From Bacteroidota bacterium (lineage in GTDB: Bacteria > Bacteroidota > Rhodothermia > Rhodothermales > UBA10348): 64,000 nucleotides of DNA. Below, piece after piece: positions 9,261 through 20,062 of this stretch (positions are counted from its first letter, which is position 1; the number at the start of each line of letters is the position of its first letter). The translations under genes and the position numbers were made by a program. The stretch spans positions 67,001-131,000 of the forward strand of contig JAQBZH010000002.1 of NCBI GenBank assembly GCA_027622005.1, given 5' to 3'. Under the pieces are notes generated by a model, which worked only from the letters and a program-made list of their open reading frames with translations, ran no database searches and was not told the DNA's origin.

Positions 9261-10427
9261 TTACGCGATCGACTCTTTCAATTCGCGAACCACAATGCCT
9301 CGCTTTTTGTATTCCTCGAGCAGATTTGCATAGCAACCCTTGGTTTGCCCTATGTACTCGGGAGGAGAAATGCCTTTCCTGGAAAAAAGCCCGCTTAATA
9401 CTTGACGCGCTATAATCGTACAGGTGTATCCAGTAGTTCGGGCCATCGAGTGAATGCTTGTTGAAGCATCATAAAAATCAAGCAAATCAAAGGTATAGCG
9501 TACTTGTTCGCCATTTTCTTTCCCTGTCATCTGGACCTGCATGACGGTCAAGTCTTCATCGCCGGGACCCATTTTCCACTGGTCGAACAACAATTTACTC
9601 GTTACCTGAAGTGGAACTACGTGAAGTCCATCCACCAGTATGGGCGTGTTGCTAAAAAACCCTGAATCGCGGAAGGCCCTCATCAATTCAACATGGCCGG
9701 TGTAACGAAGCGTCTTTTCCTTTTTAAAGGGAGCATCCAGCGTAAAGAGCAATGATCGGAGACCATCCGTATTGAATGCTTCTAGCGTTCCCACTCCAGG
9801 GAAATTGATTTTTTCCAGATCTGTTAGGGCGTCTTTCGTTACAATCGTTCCGTATTCCACAAAGCGGGCCGGACGGGTGTACTCCTCAATCACATCGGCG
9901 GGGGAAAAAACTGCTTTATATTCAAACGGCCATTCTCTTGTCCGCGGCAGACCGCCGACGTAGCAGACATAGGAATCCACTTTCTTCATCCGCGATTGCA
10001 CATACCCAGCCTGGATGTTGCACAATCCCGGGGCTACGCCACAGTCCACAACTGCTGTGACACCTTTTGCAAAAGCTAGGTCGTGTAGTTCAAGCGCATC
10101 TTCCGGGAAGAACGATATGTCTACGACATCTTTGCCCAGCTGAATGATTTTTTCTAAAGTAGCATACCCCAAAAATCCCGGAACAGCGCAAATGACGAGG
10201 TCCGCATTCTTACACACTTCGTCAAAAAACGCCGTGTCCACTACGCTTCCTTGGCGGATGACCACGTTTTCGAGGCGCTTTACGTCGGACAGACGATTCT
10301 CGTCAAGATCCACGGCTGTAATAGTATAATTGGATTCGAGAGCAAGATCTTTGATTATTGCGCTACCAACTAGGCCTGCACCAAGAACGGTGATGTGGAT
10401 TCTATCGGAAGTAGATTTCATGGACAT
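9261..10427 (-). CDS. Saccharopine dehydrogenase family protein
   Basis: VLGAGLVGSAIIKDL; VDCGVAPGLCNIQAGYV; paralogous in layout to 314..1459. Confidence 0.8.
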   Translation of the reverse strand: MSMKSTSDRIHITVLGAGLVGSAIIKDLALESNYTITAVDLDENRLSDVKRLENVVIRQGSVVDTAFFDEVCKNADLVICAVPGFLGYATLEKIIQLGKDVVDISFFPEDALELHDLAFAKGVTAVVDCGVAPGLCNIQAGYVQSRMKKVDSYVCYVGGLPRTREWPFEYKAVFSPADVIEEYTRPARFVEYGTIVTKDALTDLEKINFPGVGTLEAFNTDGLRSLLFTLDAPFKKEKTLRYTGHVELMRAFRDSGFFSNTPILVDGLHVVPLQVTSKLLFDQWKMGPGDEDLTVMQVQMTGKENGEQVRYTFDLLDFYDASTSIHSMARTTGYTCTIIARQVLSGLFSRKGISPPEYIGQTKGCYANLLEEYKKRGIVVRELKESIA

Positions 10428-10472
10428 TATTAGGACAGCTGAAAAAATTACAAGATAAGTGGCTGTTGCACC

Positions 10473-11840
10473 CTATTTGGACAAGAAAGCATGCATTTCG
10501 GATGATGAATACGGCAAATTCAAAGTCAGAACTTGACGTCCGGTGTCGGTGATCAAGATCATGTCCTCCAAATAATAGGCATCTGAAGTGGTGGAAAAAC
10601 CGGGTTCAAACGCGATTACAGAACCCGCTTCAAGCACTTGTTCAGCGGTTTCACCCGATTCAATGCCTACACCGTGTATATGCCAACCAACTCCTCCCGT
10701 GGCAGCGGACATTTGAGTAACCAATCCAGCATTTTCAGGATTATTTTGCCCCCATTTCTTCATTCCGTCGATACTAGCAGCCTTAATTTGGTCGATCGAT
10801 TGACCGGGTTTCATAGCATCCATGCCCGCCAGGTAGCCAGCAATCAAAATGTCCCAAATGGTAGCTTGTTCTGGCGTGAAAAGGCCTGAAACGGGGACTG
10901 TTCGGCCTACATCGCCTCCATAACCGCCGGACGTACACCCTACATCTACTCGGACAAGCTCACCCGCCTTAAACGTCCGATTGAGGTGGGTATCGTCAAA
11001 AAACGAACGGACTACCCGCGTTATCTGGGCATTTGGTCCGGTCATGACCCAAGGCCAAAAAGAGGGGCCTTCGGCCCCGGCTTGTAAGCACGCATTGACG
11101 ACTTCACCCTCCACTTGCCGCTGGGTGCGCCCCTCCCGAATTCCTTTCATCCCTTTTCGCAGGGCGTCAGCCGAATAGTTTGCGTTTTGGGTTAATTGCG
11201 CCACTTCTGAATCGCTTTTAACCCACACCAACGCTCCAATCGCTGCGCTGGCAGACTTTATTGTTGCTTCTGGAAACGCATCCTCAATGGACTGCTGCCA
11301 CAAACGATGAAAACCGGAGACCTCAAGCATCCCAGTTGGAGCTTCCGATGGCGTTTGCCGTCTGGGTTGATCGAGATATATAGTCGAAATCCCATCTTTT
11401 AATCTTGACCGAACGTAGGTTTCAAATTCGGTGTTCGGAAGGATGGCTGACACTCCGGACTGTTCGGCCCAGTCAGGTCTATTTTGAACATTTAGATCTG
11501 GGAGTGGAACCCCGAACGACCTCGGATCTGGTCCTGAAAACAAGATGGATTGCTTTAAGGGACCATCGAGCAAAAGGATGGCACCCGGAGCTGTTTCAAG
11601 CGATGTGAAATAGAAAAAAGTGGCATCCTGAACCCAGAATGGTTGTTCCATTGCCTTTTCTTCCCACTTTGCAGGCAAAATGATCAGGCCATCCGGAAAC
11701 TGTTCGATCAATTTCGCTCTTCGACCCGCTATCTCAGTAGTTTGTGATTGACCTAAAACGGGAGGTGAGATGATCCCGAAAACAGCTAAAAACAGGAGAG
11801 CGAGCCTGGTCTGGGCTTTGCAGGGAAATTGAAGAGACAT
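10473..11840 (-). CDS. Secreted M24 family aminopeptidase (Xaa-Pro aminopeptidase-like)
   Basis: Signal peptide; RVDVGCTSGGYGGDVGRTVPVSG; HIHGVGIESGE; VIAFEPGF. Confidence 0.85.
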   Translation of the reverse strand: MSLQFPCKAQTRLALLFLAVFGIISPPVLGQSQTTEIAGRRAKLIEQFPDGLIILPAKWEEKAMEQPFWVQDATFFYFTSLETAPGAILLLDGPLKQSILFSGPDPRSFGVPLPDLNVQNRPDWAEQSGVSAILPNTEFETYVRSRLKDGISTIYLDQPRRQTPSEAPTGMLEVSGFHRLWQQSIEDAFPEATIKSASAAIGALVWVKSDSEVAQLTQNANYSADALRKGMKGIREGRTQRQVEGEVVNACLQAGAEGPSFWPWVMTGPNAQITRVVRSFFDDTHLNRTFKAGELVRVDVGCTSGGYGGDVGRTVPVSGLFTPEQATIWDILIAGYLAGMDAMKPGQSIDQIKAASIDGMKKWGQNNPENAGLVTQMSAATGGVGWHIHGVGIESGETAEQVLEAGSVIAFEPGFSTTSDAYYLEDMILITDTGRQVLTLNLPYSSSEMHAFLSK

Positions 11841-11873
11841 ATTGAGTGGGAGTAACTGATTCTACGGCGGGGA

Positions 11874-13268
11874 TTATCGAAGCAAAACTACCTGCTTCAT
11901 TTCAATAGAATTCCCGATATCGACAAGGAAAATATAACTTCCGGATGACAGTTTTTGGCCGAAATCGTTTCGGCCGTCCCATACGATTTCATGGGTTCCA
12001 ACATCTTGGAAGGACGACTCGAACGTGCGGTGCATTCTGCCGGTCGGATCTATCACCCGTAGACCCACCGTCGCTGGTTTTTCCAACGAGTATCTGAGGG
12101 TCGTCGATTCCGAAAATGGATTGGGGAAGGAGGTTTCCAGAGTAAAAGTGGAAGGGATTTCGCCAATTTCAACTGCCACGCTGTTCGCTTCGCGGCCGGT
12201 CAATTTGTACATCCGGCGTCCTACACTGTAAGCCAGCGTGTCGTTGATCGGAAAAAATCGGTTCATCGAACCGTCCAATTGTCCCGATCCAGTGACTGGA
12301 TTGTATTCGGTGAGCTGCTGCCACGTTAAACCACCATCCGTAGTTAAGCTCGTGACTCCACGTCCCGAAGCCCAACCCGTATTGGGCGAAATAAACCCTA
12401 TTCCTTGGAGCCCCAAATTGGTTCGACTGCCTCGAACAGGGAGTTCCCGCCACGTGGCGCCACCATCCTCCGTTTTTAAGAATTTAGCATCATTGGAGTT
12501 TGGGTTTCCGCGGTACTCGACTGAAACGTAGCCAATAAGCGGGGTAGGGAAGGATATTTTCCAGCCCCATTCGCCTGCAATGCCATTCTGGCGCTTCGAC
12601 TGGAATACTTTTTCCCACGTCACCCCGCCGTCTTCCGTACGCAAAACCACCGCATCTCCGTCCAAATTACTACCCGAACCACCAACCGCTATTCCGGTGG
12701 TTTGATTGTGAAAATGGACATCAATCAAAGACCCAGCAATCAAGCTAAGATCTTTGCCCTCCCAATGAATGCCGCCGTCGTGCGTAGTGATAATAGTGGG
12801 ATCTCCGTGAAACGCTCCAACTCCCCAGGCAGAATCTCCGATGGAAACCATGCCACAAACACCCGCAGGTACGACCCCTTCAATCCGATGTGTAATATCG
12901 ATCCAATGGGCACCATTATCCCGTGTTTCCCAAAGGACGCTCGCTGGATTAAAAACCGTTCCAGCCCAGCCAATTTGATTTCCACGAGGCCCCAATTCAT
13001 CCATAAAAGTTACAGATCGGAAACGCGCACTGCTTCTTGAAAACTGCAATTCCCAAGCGTCCCCACCATCCTCGGTGTGCCAGATCTCGCCAGAGGTGTT
13101 TACGACCCATCCCTCTTTTTCATTAACGAAATCCATATCGTCGTAACGGCCGCCGCCGCGCGCGATCGGAAGCTCGGAAAGATGTTTCCAATTGGATGAT
13201 TCAAACGTCGGTGCAGGAGAGGAAAAGGCGACCAACGTGCTCAAAAAGGTCAATAAAACTCGTTTCAT
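11874..13268 (-). CDS. Secreted YCF48/BNR-repeat protein with T9SS-type C-terminal sorting domain
   Basis: Repeated TxDGGxTW motifs; C-terminus PNPFSESTTLRYSL...GRNDFGQKLSSGSYIFLVDIG...KQVVLLR. Confidence 0.85.
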   Translation of the reverse strand: MKRVLLTFLSTLVAFSSPAPTFESSNWKHLSELPIARGGGRYDDMDFVNEKEGWVVNTSGEIWHTEDGGDAWELQFSRSSARFRSVTFMDELGPRGNQIGWAGTVFNPASVLWETRDNGAHWIDITHRIEGVVPAGVCGMVSIGDSAWGVGAFHGDPTIITTHDGGIHWEGKDLSLIAGSLIDVHFHNQTTGIAVGGSGSNLDGDAVVLRTEDGGVTWEKVFQSKRQNGIAGEWGWKISFPTPLIGYVSVEYRGNPNSNDAKFLKTEDGGATWRELPVRGSRTNLGLQGIGFISPNTGWASGRGVTSLTTDGGLTWQQLTEYNPVTGSGQLDGSMNRFFPINDTLAYSVGRRMYKLTGREANSVAVEIGEIPSTFTLETSFPNPFSESTTLRYSLEKPATVGLRVIDPTGRMHRTFESSFQDVGTHEIVWDGRNDFGQKLSSGSYIFLVDIGNSIEMKQVVLLR

Positions 13269-13397
13269 TGGTAAACGCGAGGATGGATTGAATCAGCGGA
13301 CGAATTTAGCCTTTTTGGAAGAAAAGATTTGGCATAAAGTGGTCACCTGTTTCGAAATCAAGTTAAACAGCGATTTGGGTGTGTAAGGCACGGTAAG

Positions 13398-14393
13398 TCA
13401 GTAGTGGTCTGCTCCAGATGCTTTTATAGCCTGTAGGAGGCACTCGACGTTACGGCGGCCTTCGAGTGGCCCGACCTCTGGCTCCTGGCCCGTTTCAATA
13501 GCGTTCACAAAATTGTTTAGTTCGCCGAGAAACGGGTTCGTTGGTTCAAATTGGACGACGGTGGGTGCCTGGAGTCCAGAAGCGTGATAGATTTGACCCT
13601 TTCCATGTCGGCCCATCGTGCCCTCCATTCGAATCGAACCTGAATCGCCATAGATTTCGACTCGAGATTCTGAGGCAAACTGCACGGACACGCAAATTTC
13701 CGCCGTCGCTCCCGACTCGAACTGAAGGGCCACTATGGCTGATTCATCGTGCGGGCTATTGAACTTCGAACGACTTACGACGCACTTAACATCGGAAATC
13801 TCTCCTTCCGTTGGAATCATCATCCATCGAACCAAATCTAAGCAGTGTGTGCCATTCGCGGCTAAACTCCACCACCTACCACTTTCAGGAGTTGATCTCC
13901 AATTTGAGTCGTTAGGAGCTGCAAATGTCCAGTGGACCCGGATGTGGCGAAGTTGCCCTACGTGTCCTGCCTGGATCATGGATGCTACTTTTCGGTGCCC
14001 GGCATGCCAACGTAGGTGATAAGCGAGGGCCAAAACCACCTTGTTTTCCCTGAGCGCCCCTGTCATTTGGTCGCACTCCTCGAGGCTCGTGGCCATCGGT
14101 TTTTCCAAAAGGATATGCTTCTTTGCCCGGGCACAAGCAATGACCTGTTCGGCATGTAATCGATCGGGTGTCGCGATGATCACAGCGTGCAAGTTGGGAT
14201 CTTTTAAAAGACTATCTAGGGACTGATGGACGGGAAAAGGAGAAGCCAATTGGTGCTTGGTTGCAAATTGATGTCCTCGTTCTGACGATCGGCTCAATAC
14301 CGACCATAATCGGGTTTTTGCGTGCCCGGCCACGGCGGGGGCATGTTGATCGTCAGCTATGCCGCCCGGACCTAAAATCGCAACATTTATCAT
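13398..14393 (-). CDS. Gfo/Idh/MocA family oxidoreductase
   Basis: VAILGPGGIADDQHAPA; ILLEKPMATSLEECDQM. Confidence 0.88.
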   Translation of the reverse strand: MINVAILGPGGIADDQHAPAVAGHAKTRLWSVLSRSSERGHQFATKHQLASPFPVHQSLDSLLKDPNLHAVIIATPDRLHAEQVIACARAKKHILLEKPMATSLEECDQMTGALRENKVVLALAYHLRWHAGHRKVASMIQAGHVGQLRHIRVHWTFAAPNDSNWRSTPESGRWWSLAANGTHCLDLVRWMMIPTEGEISDVKCVVSRSKFNSPHDESAIVALQFESGATAEICVSVQFASESRVEIYGDSGSIRMEGTMGRHGKGQIYHASGLQAPTVVQFEPTNPFLGELNNFVNAIETGQEPEVGPLEGRRNVECLLQAIKASGADHY

Positions 14394-14550
14394 AAAGTTG
14401 GAAAGTCTTTGAGAGGGTTGATGGTCAGAAATTAGGACGAAAGCGCGATCCTGTGGGGTTATTGCAGATTTTTTTATTCCTAATCAAACAAGTATGAGAT
14501 TGTACAAGGTAAAACCGTACATTTCATGCCTCAATCAACCCTTTCTGATT

Positions 14551-15144
14551 ATGACACGCACTTGTTCAGTCCTAGCCGCCCTCATCTTTTCTCTCTCCAC
14601 GTCGGCCTGTGCTCAAAATGCGGCCGACCGACACGCCATTAACCAGGCCATTTCAGCTGCCCCTGATGATTTAAAAGAAGGTGCTGCCGTGTACGGTTAT
14701 AACAAAAACGGCACGCTTCGTTTGATACGTAAGGGCACGAATGAGCTCGTTTGTACGTCCGACGATCCGGAAAATGAGTCGTTTGAAACGGCATGTTTTC
14801 AAAAGGATCTTTTTGACTACATCTCTCGCGGTCGCGTACTCAAGGCCGAGGGAATGAACGGGCAAGATTCTGTTGAAAAACGGAAAGCAGAAATTGAGGC
14901 TGGTACTCTTCCGTTTGTTAAAGGTCAGGCCACGCAGTATATCCGCTATGGCGACAATGCTTCATACGACGAAGCCACGGGGGAAGTGTTAAATTCTCAG
15001 GTCAGGTTTGTGATTTACATTCCTGGAGCTACCCCTGAATCGACAGGCCTACCGACATCTCCAATGGCACCTGGTGCGCCATTTATCATGGATGCCGGCA
15101 CTTTTCGCGCGCACATTATGATCGTTCCGCCCGAGAACGAATAG
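14551..15144 (+). CDS. Secreted hypothetical protein
   Basis: Signal sequence TRTCSVLAALIFSLSTSACAQ; start chosen at the internal ATG. Confidence 0.6.
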   Translation: MTRTCSVLAALIFSLSTSACAQNAADRHAINQAISAAPDDLKEGAAVYGYNKNGTLRLIRKGTNELVCTSDDPENESFETACFQKDLFDYISRGRVLKAEGMNGQDSVEKRKAEIEAGTLPFVKGQATQYIRYGDNASYDEATGEVLNSQVRFVIYIPGATPESTGLPTSPMAPGAPFIMDAGTFRAHIMIVPPENE

Positions 15145-15201
15145 GCTTTTGGGATTCGCGTACCTGCTGAAGATGACCCTGCTTCTCAGGTTCACGTATA
15201 A

Positions 15202-16188
15202 CTAAGCTTCCTGAGCTTTGCGTTGCCGCTCTTTCTCAGCGAGTTTTTCGTTTCGACGTTGTTCTCTAATCTGTGCGAGATTGGAGCCCAAGTGTTGCTC
15301 GCCACGATGTTTGGCGAGTTCAATCTGGCGTTGTCGCTCGCGTAGTCGAGCTTTGTCTTCCTCCGAATGGATACTGGAGCAGTAAGGACAACTTTCTCCA
15401 AGGACATATAACTCAGACGCCTTTTCTTCGGCTGAAATGGGCATGCGACAAGCATGGCAGAGGTCGTATTCTCCACGCGAAAGGTCGTGATCGACGGACA
15501 CCCGATCATCAAAAACAAAACATTCACCCTCCCACAGGGAATCTTCAGTTTCGACTTCTTCCAGATACTTCAATATGCCGCCTTTGAGGTGATAGACCTC
15601 ATCAAACCCCTGCATTTTCATATAGGAAGTAGCTTTTTCGCATCGGATACCACCGGTGCAAAACATGGCGACTTTTTTGGTTTTGTTCGGGTCAAGATTG
15701 GTCTTAACGTATTCCGGAAACTCCCAAAACGAGGTCGTATTCGGGTTTAATGCATTTTTGAATGATCCAATTTGAAACTCGTAATCGTTTCGTGTATCAA
15801 CCAAAACGACATCGTCCTGCGAAATAAGTGCGTTCCAATCTTTCGGGTGAACATAGGATCCAACGACCTTGTTTGGATTAACGCCATCAATCCCGAGTGT
15901 TACGATCTCCTTCTTCAATCGAACTTTTGTGCGAAGAAACGGGCACTCTTCGGTGAACGATTCTTTATGCTCCAGATCGGCAAGTCTTGAATCAGATCGC
16001 AAATAGCCCAAAAATGAGTCTACATTTGCGCGTGTCCCAGAGACGGTGCCATTAATGCCTTCGTGGGCTACGAGAACTGTACCCCGAACCTCATGCTCTG
16101 TCATAAATCGAAACAGGTTGTCCCTAAAGGTTTCGGGATCCTCGATGGTGACAAATTTATAGAGAGCAGCAACTACGTACTGAGACAT
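15202..16188 (-). CDS. trhO: Rhodanese-domain tRNA uridine(34) hydroxylase (TrhO/YceA family)
   Basis: [43 protein letters not shown]-terminal CxxC sites. Confidence 0.92.
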   Translation of the reverse strand: MSQYVVAALYKFVTIEDPETFRDNLFRFMTEHEVRGTVLVAHEGINGTVSGTRANVDSFLGYLRSDSRLADLEHKESFTEECPFLRTKVRLKKEIVTLGIDGVNPNKVVGSYVHPKDWNALISQDDVVLVDTRNDYEFQIGSFKNALNPNTTSFWEFPEYVKTNLDPNKTKKVAMFCTGGIRCEKATSYMKMQGFDEVYHLKGGILKYLEEVETEDSLWEGECFVFDDRVSVDHDLSRGEYDLCHACRMPISAEEKASELYVLGESCPYCSSIHSEEDKARLRERQRQIELAKHRGEQHLGSNLAQIREQRRNEKLAEKERQRKAQEA

Positions 16189-16234
16189 CACAAATAATGA
16201 TCTAGTTTTTCCAGAATTAGAGCAAATGAACGAT

Positions 16235-16897
16235 TTATTCAGTCTCGAAGTTGCCTTCGCGGTGGGAAGAGTCACAAAAAGGCTTTTGTTTTGACAGTCC
16301 GCATCGACAGATCGATACTTTGGGGCCATTCCATCTGGAACAACCACTAGCCGCCAGAATGGTCACATTCCCGACTAAACGTACCGACGCATTTTTATTG
16401 GGGATGATCTGAAGTTCGCCTCCTTTTTCTTCCAGACCTGGACCTTCTCGTCCAACCGCACCCGAGTCTTTAAATCCGGCAGCAACGTGGCTGTTATCGC
16501 AATACGGTTTGTTTTTAGAATGGCCACATCTGCAAAGGGCCACCCGGCGTGCAGGTGTTGGGTTCTCGGGATCAGAGCCGACAATGGATAAATTGCCTCG
16601 GACATAAAGTGGCCCGTTTGGCATTGCAATAGCCGTGTTAACGGGTTCAGGCGCTTCGAGCAACGTTTCCGCTTCAGAAGCCGTCGCCCGGTATTGAAGG
16701 GCTCCGGACGGGCATCTTTTAATAACCCGCTCCAACTCATCAAATTCGACGAGATCGGGTTGTCCCCAAGGAGACCTACCTTTTTCAAAAAGCTTACTAT
16801 CTGTCCGAATACATTCTTCCGAATGCGTGCAGATCGATCGATCCCAGGTAACCGTGTATTCCGTTCCTGTGTAGGTAAGAAGTTTGGCCTTGCTCAT
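16235..16897 (-). CDS. Iron-sulfur protein: N-terminal monocluster ferredoxin-like domain plus two CDGSH motifs
   Basis: [31 protein letters not shown] and [16 protein letters not shown]. Confidence 0.9.
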   Translation of the reverse strand: MSKAKLLTYTGTEYTVTWDRSICTHSEECIRTDSKLFEKGRSPWGQPDLVEFDELERVIKRCPSGALQYRATASEAETLLEAPEPVNTAIAMPNGPLYVRGNLSIVGSDPENPTPARRVALCRCGHSKNKPYCDNSHVAAGFKDSGAVGREGPGLEEKGGELQIIPNKNASVRLVGNVTILAASGCSRWNGPKVSICRCGLSKQKPFCDSSHREGNFETE

Positions 16898-16920
16898 TAA
16901 CAATATTTCGATAGATTGGG

Positions 16921-17754
16921 GTGCGGATGCCAATCAACGCAAATCACCAGGAATTGTTTGTGCTCAAAACTCGCTTTCAATTGAACCCCACGTCTCTACG
17001 TCTCATGGGGGTTACCCTTTTGTTTTTAGTGAGCGCTTGGGGGGCGTTTGCACAACCCTCATCCCTTTCAGATGCCATTCGAATTCGGAGCGAAGTCCTG
17101 GGGTACAACCTACAATACTGGGTATATACGCCTTCCGGGTATGACTCTTTGGAGGGGTTACCGGTCTTATTTTTGTCAGATGGAGCTTGGTATATCGACC
17201 CGGGCCAGCTGCCGGCTTTGCTCGATAAAATGATCGAAAAACGAGAAATAAGGCCTATTGTGGCTGTTTTTCTTGATGCGAGAATTCCAGAGAACACCAG
17301 CCTAAACCGTCGAAACGGTCAATTTTTCTGCAATCAAGCGTTCATTCGCTTCTACAAAGAAGAATTAATTCCGACCATCGACAAAAAGTATAAAACGAGC
17401 GCTAATCGAATGGGGCGCACGACGTTGGGGCTATCTTTTGGGGGGCTCAATTCGGCCTGTTTCGGTCTTCACGCCAACGATGTTTTTTACGGGATTGGTA
17501 TGCAGTCCCCGGCCACACACCCAATTCGAACCATTCATTCATCTTATGCCGATTCTTCCAGGCTGCCAATAAATATTTTCCTTTCCTCTGGCGATCGCGA
17601 TGACAATGAGACCGTAACTCGTCGATTAAGGGATATTTTGATCGAAAAGGGGTATCCTTTGAAATATCTTGAGGTCCCGTTTGCGCATAATTGGGACAAT
17701 TGGAAGCCACTTTTGGATGATTTTCTGCTCCATTTTTATGGTTCCGGCCGCTAA
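16921..17754 (+). CDS. Secreted alpha/beta-hydrolase esterase (enterochelin esterase-like)
   Basis: LPVLFLSDGAWYI; GLSFGGLNSACFG nucleophile elbow; C-terminal His. Confidence 0.8.
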   Translation: MRMPINANHQELFVLKTRFQLNPTSLRLMGVTLLFLVSAWGAFAQPSSLSDAIRIRSEVLGYNLQYWVYTPSGYDSLEGLPVLFLSDGAWYIDPGQLPALLDKMIEKREIRPIVAVFLDARIPENTSLNRRNGQFFCNQAFIRFYKEELIPTIDKKYKTSANRMGRTTLGLSFGGLNSACFGLHANDVFYGIGMQSPATHPIRTIHSSYADSSRLPINIFLSSGDRDDNETVTRRLRDILIEKGYPLKYLEVPFAHNWDNWKPLLDDFLLHFYGSGR

Positions 17755-17799
17755 GATTCAATAGCACCCCCCGAAAGGCAACTTAAATTGACGCGATTC

Positions 17800-20010
17800 C
17801 TAGTCGTGAATGGATACCATGGCGCCTTTAAATCCAGGCGTTTTGCTCAAACTATCTGTTTCTCGCGACAATAGGACGTTGGACTCGGGAAAATACATGG
17901 CCACATTGCCCTTTTTAATGCGATCAAACGAAATGGCTTGAACGTGGGGCATTCTACCAGCCGGGCCATGGACGGTAACACGTTGTCCATCCATAAGTCC
18001 TAGAGATTGAAGGTCACCCGGGTGCATTAGCACGACGTCGCGACCATTAATGCCGCGATAATCGTCGTGGTCCTCGTACACCACCGTATTAAATTGTCCT
18101 TCGCTTCGAATAGTCATTAATCGAAATGCGCCAGCTATTTGCTCGGATTTAGGGGGCAGCTTGACCGGAAAAATTTGCGCTTTCCCGTTTTTAGTGCTGA
18201 AAACCGGCGTGTGAAATGTCCGGCCTTCGATGTGAAACTCAGTTTTGGTTTGGTCCATTGTTTTAATGGCCTTCCAACCCGGCACGACCTTACCAATCAT
18301 CTCTCGAATGGCATTGGTATTCTTCAATTTGTCCCAATTCAGAGCGTGCAGGCCAGGGTGCTTGCCACCTGATTGGACTCGGGCTGCCAGTTCAGCAATC
18401 ACAGCAACTTCGCTTCGAGGTCCGTCCACACGCGGTTTGCCGCCATCGCTCATGCGAACATAATTGAACATCGATTCCTGTGTGGTGGCCTGCGGCTCTT
18501 CGTCGCGAGGCAATACGGGTAAAACGATGGTTTCCTCCGCCAAAGCCCATGCATGTCCCGTATTGAGCGTAGTACTCAGAGTGACCAAAAATTTGAGCTT
18601 GGAAAGAGCCTTTGCTGCGAATACCGAATCAGGGTTAGACCCGTAAAGGTTGCCGCCCAAGCAAAGCCCGATTTCCAAATCACCCGAATAGGCCTTTTCT
18701 ATACAAGCCATGGTGTCCAGGCCTTCTTCCGTGGGCAATTCGACTCCGTATTCAGAAACTAAATTGTCGTAAATGTCCTTCTTCAGCACAGGAGTCACGC
18801 CCACCGATCCGATGCCTTGAACGTTGGAGTGTCCTCTGATGGGCATCAATCCACATCCTTCTCGTCCTACCATTCCTCTCAAAAGGGCAACCGTGGCAAT
18901 CAGTTGCACGGTTTCGGTCCCCCTAAGATGGTGAGTGACACCCATGGCCCAAGCGAAAACGGTGCTTTTTGACTCCGCATATTCAGCTGCAACCTGTTCG
19001 ATGATGGCCTTTTCAATTCCAGATTGTTGCGTGATCGTTTCCCATTTGGTTCGATCGATCTCTTCCCGAAAAGCGTCAAACCCTTCCGTATGTAACTGGA
19101 CAAAATCGTAATTGATTTTCCTGGTTTCGAGGAGCGATTTGGCTATTCCAGTAAGCAAAGCAAGGTCGCCGCCTATGTGCGGTTGGACCATTCTGGATGC
19201 GATTTTACTGCCAAATAAGAGTGACCTTGGGTCGGATGGGATACTAAAGCTTTCGAGACCGGACTCTTTAATGGGGTTAATTACAATTACTTTGCCCCCG
19301 CGTCGGCGGATCTGCATAAACGATTTCATCAGTCTCGGATGATTGCTGGCCGGATTGGCACCAATCAAAACCACTAGATCGGTTTTGTCCAAATCCTTCA
19401 AAACCACCGTGGCGGTTCCACTTCCGAGCACGCGGTTTAGTCCAACACCACTTGCCTGATGACAGTAAAAACTGCAGTTATTAACATTATTGGTGCCGTA
19501 CAGACGCGCAAACAATTGCAACAGAAACCCAGCCTCGTTGCTGCTACGACCACTGAAATAGAAAAATGACTTATTGGGTTCGGTCAGTTGAAGTTTTGTG
19601 CTGATGGCCGTCAGGGCTTCTTCCCAAGAAATGACCTCGTACCCAGGCTGGCCGTGGCGGAAGCGGACCGGTTCAGTAAGTCTACCAAAGGCCTCTAGTT
19701 GTCGGGGGCTGGCCTGTTGTAGTCGTCGTATCGGATATTCGGACCAAAAATGGGAGGGAATTCCGCCCTGCATATCCGCAGCCATGGCTTGGATGCTTTT
19801 TTTACAGAATTCCGGAAAGTGTCCAGATTCATTGACCATACCCCCTTTTTGGCCACCCATCCCAACGGCGCATGTTTTGCAAGCATTCCGAGTGCGCATA
19901 GCGCGCCACATCGCCAAAATCCCTCCAGATTCTCGCGATTTCTTCAGTGTGTAGGCAATGGAGGCCCAGCCCCCGGCTTTTTTAATCGTTGACATGCCGT
20001 ATTCTAACAA
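17800..20010 (-). CDS. FdhF/YdeP family molybdopterin oxidoreductase
   Basis: CKTCAVGMGGQKGGMVNE; AWAMGVTHHLRGTETVQ; GMVGREGCGLMPIRGHSNVQG. Confidence 0.9.
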   Translation of the reverse strand: MLEYGMSTIKKAGGWASIAYTLKKSRESGGILAMWRAMRTRNACKTCAVGMGGQKGGMVNESGHFPEFCKKSIQAMAADMQGGIPSHFWSEYPIRRLQQASPRQLEAFGRLTEPVRFRHGQPGYEVISWEEALTAISTKLQLTEPNKSFFYFSGRSSNEAGFLLQLFARLYGTNNVNNCSFYCHQASGVGLNRVLGSGTATVVLKDLDKTDLVVLIGANPASNHPRLMKSFMQIRRRGGKVIVINPIKESGLESFSIPSDPRSLLFGSKIASRMVQPHIGGDLALLTGIAKSLLETRKINYDFVQLHTEGFDAFREEIDRTKWETITQQSGIEKAIIEQVAAEYAESKSTVFAWAMGVTHHLRGTETVQLIATVALLRGMVGREGCGLMPIRGHSNVQGIGSVGVTPVLKKDIYDNLVSEYGVELPTEEGLDTMACIEKAYSGDLEIGLCLGGNLYGSNPDSVFAAKALSKLKFLVTLSTTLNTGHAWALAEETIVLPVLPRDEEPQATTQESMFNYVRMSDGGKPRVDGPRSEVAVIAELAARVQSGGKHPGLHALNWDKLKNTNAIREMIGKVVPGWKAIKTMDQTKTEFHIEGRTFHTPVFSTKNGKAQIFPVKLPPKSEQIAGAFRLMTIRSEGQFNTVVYEDHDDYRGINGRDVVLMHPGDLQSLGLMDGQRVTVHGPAGRMPHVQAISFDRIKKGNVAMYFPESNVLLSRETDSLSKTPGFKGAMVSIHD

Positions 20011-20062
20011 AGAAATTGTGCAAATTCGCCCCCTTACGAATTAACATTATCAATATTGACCT

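Noticed and set aside
12702-13040. 112-aa + strand ORF
   Set aside because: Antisense to the well-supported YCF48-like gene; no family features
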